16,979 nt of DNA from an uncultured Eubacteriales bacterium (lineage in GTDB: Bacteria > Bacillota > Clostridia > Monoglobales > Monoglobaceae): assembly GCA_958352815.1 (NCBI GenBank), contig CATWQA010000043.1:1-16979 (forward strand). The letters run 5' to 3'. How positions within the stretch are numbered: the first letter of the stretch is position 1; each line of letters begins with the position of its first letter. A model generated the notes under the pieces. The model ran no database searches and was not told the origin of the DNA. It saw only the letters and a program-made list of their open reading frames with translations. Positions 13,333-16,979 of the stretch are shown piece after piece. Made by a program: the position numbers and the translations under genes.

Positions 13333-14814
13333 CTATTCAGCCTCCTTTCCAAATCTAACCGCCGATTGCTTATGATAGTCCGTCATTGTCTGGTAGGTAT
13401 ATGCAGCGTTCAAGATAACATGGTCGTTAAGAGGCGCGCCCACAAGCTGCGCACCGATAGGCATTCCGTTCTTATCAAAGCCGCAGGGAACTGATATGCC
13501 CGGCAGCCCCGCAAGATTAACCGATACAGTGTAAATATCAGACAAATACATTTTAAGGGGGTCGGAAAGACTTGAACCCATTTCCGGAGCCGTGGTAGGC
13601 GCGGCAGGGAACAAGATTACGTCAAACTTTTCATAGGCTTCATCAAAGGCCTTTTTAATCAACGCCTTAACCTGTAACGCCTTTTTATAGTATGCGTCAT
13701 AATATCCCGTTGACAGAGCAAAGGTGCCCAGCAAAATCCTGCGCTTAACCTCCTCGCCGAAACCCTCGCTTCGTGTTGTCATATAGAGATCTGTCAAATC
13801 CTCAAACTCATCGGCTCTGAAGCCGTACTTAACACCGTCAAACCTTGAAAGGTTTGAGCTGGCTTCTGCCGCCGCAATAATATAGTAGGTGGGAACAACA
13901 TAGTCGATAATCGACATATCAAATTCTTCGACAATCGCTCCCTTTGATTTTAAGGTCTCGGCCACCGACAGCACAGCATCTTTTACCTCTCCGTTTAAGC
14001 CGTCTCCGTAGCACTGCTTGGGAATACCGATTTTAAGGTTCTCAACATCTCCCGTAAGACTTTCCAAATAGTTCACATGTTTCACGTCAAGAGACGTTCC
14101 GTCAAACTCATCTCTGCCGCAGATAACGTCAAGAATTGCCGCACAGTCAGCCGCGTCCTTAGCAACGGGGCCAATCTGGTCAAGAGATGAGGCGTAAGCT
14201 ATTAAGCCGTAACGTGAAACCGCGCCGTATGTCGGCTTCATACCCGTAACGCCGCAGAATGATGACGGCTGCCTGATACTTCCGCCTGTATCCGAACCGA
14301 GAGCATAAATCGCCTCGCATGCTGCAACAGCCGCCGCAGCTCCGCTTGATGAACCGCCGGGAACCTTGCTCGTATTCCACGGATTTTTGGTCGCCCCATA
14401 GTATGAGGTCTCTCCGGTGCTTCCCATAGCAAATTCGTCCATGTTCAGCTTTCCCACAATAACCGCTCCCGCCTTGTTCAGCTTGTCAATAACAGTCGCG
14501 TCATAAGGAGGCTTAAAGTCCCCCAAAATCTTTGAAGCACAGCTTGTCTTTATGCCCTTTGTGGAAATATTGTCCTTAATCGACACGGGCACTCCTGCCA
14601 ACGGAGAGTCAGCAAACTCTCCCGCTTCAATGCCTTTCTGAACCTCTTCCGCACGGGCGAGAGCTGCCTCCTCGATCACCGTTATATAGGCGTTAATATC
14701 TCCGTCCTTCTTCTTTATCTCATCAAGAACAGCCTTCGTTGCCTCAACAGAGGTAACTTCGCCGCTCTTTATCTTTTTACCCAACTCAACGGCAGTCATA
14801 TCTACAATGTTCAT
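13333..14814 (-). CDS. gatA: Asp-tRNA(Asn)/Glu-tRNA(Gln) amidotransferase subunit A
   Basis: 493 aa. Glutaminase subunit of the amidotransferase and a member of the amidase-signature family: it hydrolyses glutamine (or asparagine) and channels ammonia to GatB. The Ser-cisSer-Lys triad is visible as K80 (VSIKDN), S155 (first Ser of GGSSSG) and S179 (SDTGGSIRQPS). The start is ATG 14814 (MNIVDMTAVELGK), preceded by GGAAAGGAG; the open frame extends 23 codons further upstream into gatC without family similarity. The gap to gatC is 28 bp, and gatB follows after one base. The C-A-B order is canonical for Bacillota, in which Gln-tRNA (and often Asn-tRNA) is made by this route. Confidence 0.97.
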   Translation of the reverse strand: MNIVDMTAVELGKKIKSGEVTSVEATKAVLDEIKKKDGDINAYITVIEEAALARAEEVQKGIEAGEFADSPLAGVPVSIKDNISTKGIKTSCASKILGDFKPPYDATVIDKLNKAGAVIVGKLNMDEFAMGSTGETSYYGATKNPWNTSKVPGGSSSGAAAAVAACEAIYALGSDTGGSIRQPSSFCGVTGMKPTYGAVSRYGLIAYASSLDQIGPVAKDAADCAAILDVICGRDEFDGTSLDVKHVNYLESLTGDVENLKIGIPKQCYGDGLNGEVKDAVLSVAETLKSKGAIVEEFDMSIIDYVVPTYYIIAAAEASSNLSRFDGVKYGFRADEFEDLTDLYMTTRSEGFGEEVKRRILLGTFALSTGYYDAYYKKALQVKALIKKAFDEAYEKFDVILFPAAPTTAPEMGSSLSDPLKMYLSDIYTVSVNLAGLPGISVPCGFDKNGMPIGAQLVGAPLNDHVILNAAYTYQTMTDYHKQSAVRFGKEAE

Positions 14815-14842
14815 ATGTCCGTCTCCTTTCCGCTCTAAATAA

Positions 14843-15130
14843 TCATTCAACTGTCTTTGGAACAATAATCGCCTCGTTATCATACTTGGGCGCGTTGGCT
14901 AAAAGCTCACTGCGCTCGGCGCTTGGCTTAACAATATCCTCACGGAGAACGTTTTTAACGGCAAAGGCGTGAGACATAGGCTCAACGCCCTCGGTGTCTA
15001 TGTTATTCAGAATATCCATATACCCGATTATTTCACCCAATCCTTTTCTCGTGGTTTCAGCCTGTTCGTCATTCAGTTTGAGCCTTGAAAGCTCCGCAAC
15101 ATATGAAACCATGTCCTTGGTAATCTCCAT
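14843..15130 (-). CDS. gatC: Asp-tRNA(Asn)/Glu-tRNA(Gln) amidotransferase subunit C
   Basis: 95 aa, normal for GatC. This small subunit wraps around GatA and GatB and stabilises the complex. The N-terminal MEITKDMVSYVAELSRLKL and central LGEIIGYMDILNNIDTEGVEP with the following MSHAF are conserved family segments, and the C-terminus has the LREDIVKPS pattern. I start it at ATG 15130, which fits the family; an in-frame GTG at 15163 has no ribosome binding site. The ribosome binding site of the ATG is itself weak (AAAAGAGTG). First gene of gatCAB, read from the promoter at 15177-15205. Confidence 0.94.
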   Translation of the reverse strand: MEITKDMVSYVAELSRLKLNDEQAETTRKGLGEIIGYMDILNNIDTEGVEPMSHAFAVKNVLREDIVKPSAERSELLANAPKYDNEAIIVPKTVE

Positions 15131-15176
15131 AACATCACTCTTTTCATCATAAAATTGTTTCACAAATATACGGTCA

Positions 15177-15205
15177 ATTATACCAAAAGGTTAAATCTTT
15201 GTCAA
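15177..15205 (-). promoter_or_regulatory. Full-consensus promoter of gatCAB
   Basis: On the minus strand TTGACA (15205-15200) and TATAAT (15182-15177) have a 17-bp spacer, an exact vegetative consensus. Transcription would begin near 15170, about 40 nt before the gatC ATG, in keeping with constitutive high expression. Confidence 0.82.
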
Positions 15206-15233
15206 TACAGTATATCCTAATTCTCCCCTGTAC

Positions 15234-15283
15234 AAAATAAAAATTGCCTTACCGAAATTGAAAACAATTGCAGAAAGACAATT
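15234..15283 (-). terminator. Terminator of the metallophosphoesterase gene
   Basis: On the minus strand a 19-bp stem with two mismatches (15283-15265 with 15260-15242) encloses a TTTT loop and is followed by TTTATTTT. It starts seven bases after the phosphoesterase stop codon and insulates it from gatCAB. Confidence 0.75.
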
Positions 15284-15289
15284 TATTAT

Positions 15290-15988
15290 TCACTTTATCA
15301 GCTTGGGAATAAATTTTAAGTAGTCACAGGAAACAAGGGTCAAATCTACCCCCTTAACATCTCCCTGAACGGCAAAATTATGGGCAGCAGCATGAAGATG
15401 ACCGTACACACATTTTTTTACGCCGTATTCCCTCATAATATCTATAAAATCAAAGTTAGCGCCGTTCTTTTCCACGGGCGCATAGTGCATTGCAACAATA
15501 ATATCTTTGGGATTTTTCCTCTTTGCATCCTCAAGAGACAAGATCAGACGCTGCTTCTCCCTTAAAAAAATGCGTTTATCCTCCTCGGAGGAGTTCTCAT
15601 GAGCTATATTCCAGCCTCGGGTTCCGCAAATGGCGGTATCCCCGTACAGCACGGAATTATTGTGCAAAAAATTAATATTTTTAAAATTGTTGCCCTCTAA
15701 GTACTTATTGAGCTTGCTCATTGTTGACCACCAAAAGTCATGATTGCCCTTTAAAATTACCTTTATGCCCTTTAAGCTGTTAATATAGCTGAAGTCCTCA
15801 ACAGAGTCGTCCAAATACGTCGCCCAGGATATGTCGCCCGGCATAATCACCAAATCGTCATCGCTGACAATCTTCTGCCAGTTATCAAGCAATCTTTCAA
15901 CATAGTTATCCCACTTGTCGCCGAACACGTTCATAGGCTTATTCACGCTGAGCGGCAAGTGTAAATCTGAAATTGCAAAAATTGACAT
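15290..15988 (-). CDS. Metallophosphoesterase (calcineurin-like)
   Basis: 232 aa, cytoplasmic. All five motifs of the calcineurin-like phosphoesterase superfamily are present: D8-x-H10 (SDLHL), GD52 (PGDISW), GN82-H83-D (GNHDFWW), H168 (MHYAP) and GH197-x-H199 (YGHLH). These residues bind two metal ions and hydrolyse a phosphomonoester or diester. The protein resembles the COG1768 'predicted phosphohydrolase' group found beside housekeeping genes in Bacillota; the physiological substrate is not known. AGAGGTG lies five bases before the ATG. It is monocistronic, with its own terminator, and divergent from the DUF1540 gene across 100 bp in which no clear -35/-10 pair was found for either strand. 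Confidence 0.9.
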   Translation of the reverse strand: MSIFAISDLHLPLSVNKPMNVFGDKWDNYVERLLDNWQKIVSDDDLVIMPGDISWATYLDDSVEDFSYINSLKGIKVILKGNHDFWWSTMSKLNKYLEGNNFKNINFLHNNSVLYGDTAICGTRGWNIAHENSSEEDKRIFLREKQRLILSLEDAKRKNPKDIIVAMHYAPVEKNGANFDFIDIMREYGVKKCVYGHLHAAAHNFAVQGDVKGVDLTLVSCDYLKFIPKLIK

Positions 15989-16088
15989 ATTTTCACCTCT
16001 GTTCTGTTTCGGAAAATTTAAAATTCTAGAATATAACTCTCCCTTTTGGCAATACTAATCCCGTAACACGAAAGGAGGATATATCACT

Positions 16089-16244
16089 ATGGAAGGAAGT
16101 ACTAATAAAATTGTTTGCAGGGTTAAGGACTGCGAATACCACACAAGCGGCGACGTCTGCACAGCTTCATGCATTGAAGTGGGCGGAACAAAGTGCTGCA
16201 GCTCATGCGATACCGAATGCGTAACATTTAAGCCTGCAAAATAG
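16089..16244 (+). CDS. DUF1540-family cysteine-rich miniprotein
   Basis: 51 aa, encoded by ATG 16089 to TAG 16244, with AAAGGAGG 10-11 bases upstream. It has eight cysteines at 10, 15, 24, 28, 36, 37, 40 and 44. The order IVCRVKDCEYH, GDVCTASCIEVGG, then a double-Cys and DTECVTF matches the DUF1540 pattern (C-x4-C-x-Y-H ... C-x-A ... I-x-V ... T-x-C-x-T-F) common in spore-forming Bacillota, although I could not search it. The cysteines suggest metal binding. The function is unknown; some DUF1540 proteins are linked to sporulation, but nothing here shows that. It is followed by a strong hairpin. Confidence 0.8.
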   Translation: MEGSTNKIVCRVKDCEYHTSGDVCTASCIEVGGTKCCSSCDTECVTFKPAK

Positions 16245-16266
16245 TTTAGGCAAAATGCGGACAGTC

Positions 16267-16301
16267 TGCGGCGGCATATAATAACAACATACGCCGCCGC
16301 A
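16267..16301. terminator. Bidirectional terminator between DUF1540 gene and thrC
   Basis: TGCGGCGGCATA (16267-16278) pairs with TACGCCGCCGCA (16290-16301) with one mismatch, around an 11-nt loop. T-rich tracts lie on both sides (CTATTTTATTTTT on plus, GCATTTTGCC on minus). It sits between the converging genes. Confidence 0.7.
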
Positions 16302-16310
16302 CTCGGTCTG

Positions 16311-16979
16311 CTATTTTATTTTTAAAGCCTTTTTGATCGATTTATACATATCTTCTACGTCAATCACCTCATCAAAGCGAACAGCTTTTCCGTTCAGCTC
16401 CGCGAGAGACTTGGGAATATCCATATCGCTTTTTTCCTTGAGCAGCTCAAGAAGCTCAAATTCACTCTTGCCGCAGGGCTCAATACCCAAAGCGGAGAGC
16501 ACAGAACCGTTAAACTTAAAGGGGCTCGCCGTTGAAGCTATTATTGTCTTTGTCATATCCCCTGTTCCCGCAACGTACTGCTTATAAACATCAACAGCCA
16601 CGGCCGTGTGGGTATCGAGAGTGTATGAATCCTCGGCAAATGTTCTCCAAATCTGAACCTTTGTGAAGTAATCATCACAGCAACCGCCCCAGAACAGCTT
16701 TGTAATCTTGTTGTGCATCGTCTTTGTAACGCTGTACTTTCCGTCCTTTGCCAACTGAGACATAAGGTTGTTTATCTTCTTATCGTCATTACCGGAAATG
16801 TCAAAAAGGAGCCTCTCCAAGTTGCTGGAAATCAGAATGTCCATAGACGGAGAGCTGGTAAGGATGAAATCTCTCTTACGGTTATAAGTACCAGTGGAGA
16901 AGAAGTCAAACAATACCTTGTTCTCATTGGATGCACAGATCAGCTTCTTCACCGGAAGTCCCATCTGTTTCGCATAGAA
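16311..16979 (-). CDS. thrC: Threonine synthase, C-terminal part (continues off the right edge)
   Basis: 222 residues visible; the frame is open to the window edge (FYAKQ precedes the Met at 16964), so the start lies outside. Threonine synthase converts O-phosphohomoserine to threonine and phosphate with pyridoxal phosphate, the last step of threonine biosynthesis. The visible part includes the family-typical MGLPVKKLICASNENKVL, the STGTYNRKR turn, SPSMDILISSNLERLLF and the C-terminal segment with DTHTAVAVDVY and ASTASPFKF. The PLP-binding lysine lies in the missing N-terminal half. The gene ends at the shared bidirectional hairpin next to the DUF1540 gene. Confidence 0.93.
   Translation of the reverse strand, partial: FYAKQMGLPVKKLICASNENKVLFDFFSTGTYNRKRDFILTSSPSMDILISSNLERLLFDISGNDDKKINNLMSQLAKDGKYSVTKTMHNKITKLFWGGCCDDYFTKVQIWRTFAEDSYTLDTHTAVAVDVYKQYVAGTGDMTKTIIASTASPFKFNGSVLSALGIEPCGKSEFELLELLKEKSDMDIPKSLAELNGKAVRFDEVIDVEDMYKSIKKALKIK

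Noticed and set aside
14815..14883. N-terminal extension of GatA into gatC
   Set aside because: The 23 extra residues are not part of the family, and GGAAAGGAG supports ATG 14814.
1..16979. CRISPR arrays, tRNA or rRNA genes, riboswitches, transposases, phage genes
   Set aside because: No regularly spaced repeats, cloverleaf-like segments, recognisable aptamer cores or matching proteins were seen on reading both strands.

Overview
The window looks like a chromosomal stretch of an anaerobic Clostridia-type Bacillota, probably gut-associated. The basis is the AT-rich intergenic DNA, strong AGGAGG ribosome binding sites, near-consensus TTGACA-17-TATAAT promoters, Gram-positive style lipoproteins, an S-layer-homology (SLH) protein, GatCAB, a LytTR two-component system, DUF1540-type cysteine-rich miniproteins and many Flavodoxin_4-type flavoproteins. 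No tRNA, rRNA, CRISPR array, transposase or phage gene was seen.

Left part (1-3930, + strand): a membrane-anchored XRE regulator with its own promoter and terminator. It is followed by a TetR regulator whose upstream region carries three TGACA-N3-TGTCA palindromes, one laid over the -35 of a consensus promoter. Downstream lie an aldo/keto reductase with two C-terminal 4Fe-4S motifs and a flavin reductase with a CX2CX2CX6C cluster. These three genes look like one TetR-controlled redox cassette ending at a terminator near 3892.

Middle part (3938-8574): an SLH protein, a membrane GHKL histidine kinase and a LytTR response regulator read leftwards. Divergent from them is a lipoprotein solute-binding protein with no transporter genes, followed by a small cysteine-rich protein. 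The divergent intergenic region holds a consensus promoter for the two-component operon and a pair of 13-bp direct repeats 21 bp apart, the geometry expected of a LytTR operator. The solute-binding protein therefore looks like a target and possibly the sensory partner of the two-component system.

Flavodoxin operon (8596-11482, - strand): four closely spaced genes. They encode a secreted copper-amine-oxidase-N-type stalk fused to a flavodoxin, a carboxymuconolactone-decarboxylase/cupin fusion, a cytoplasmic flavodoxin, and a lipoprotein flavodoxin. Three paralogous flavodoxins in three predicted cellular locations make this the least ordinary gene set in the window. Upstream (11483-11897) is a non-coding stretch with a promoter, a palindrome, a 91-bp element with perfect 16-bp inverted ends, and what looks like a decayed fragment of a LysR-type regulator.

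Right part (11866-16979): the housekeeping operon gatC-gatA-gatB with its own consensus promoter and terminator, a metallophosphoesterase, a divergent DUF1540 cysteine-rich miniprotein, and the C-terminal part of threonine synthase running off the right edge.

Several start codons were moved from the longest possible reading frame: the kinase starts at 6281, the response regulator probably at a TTG at 7006, GatB at 13331, GatA at 14814 and GatC at 15130.
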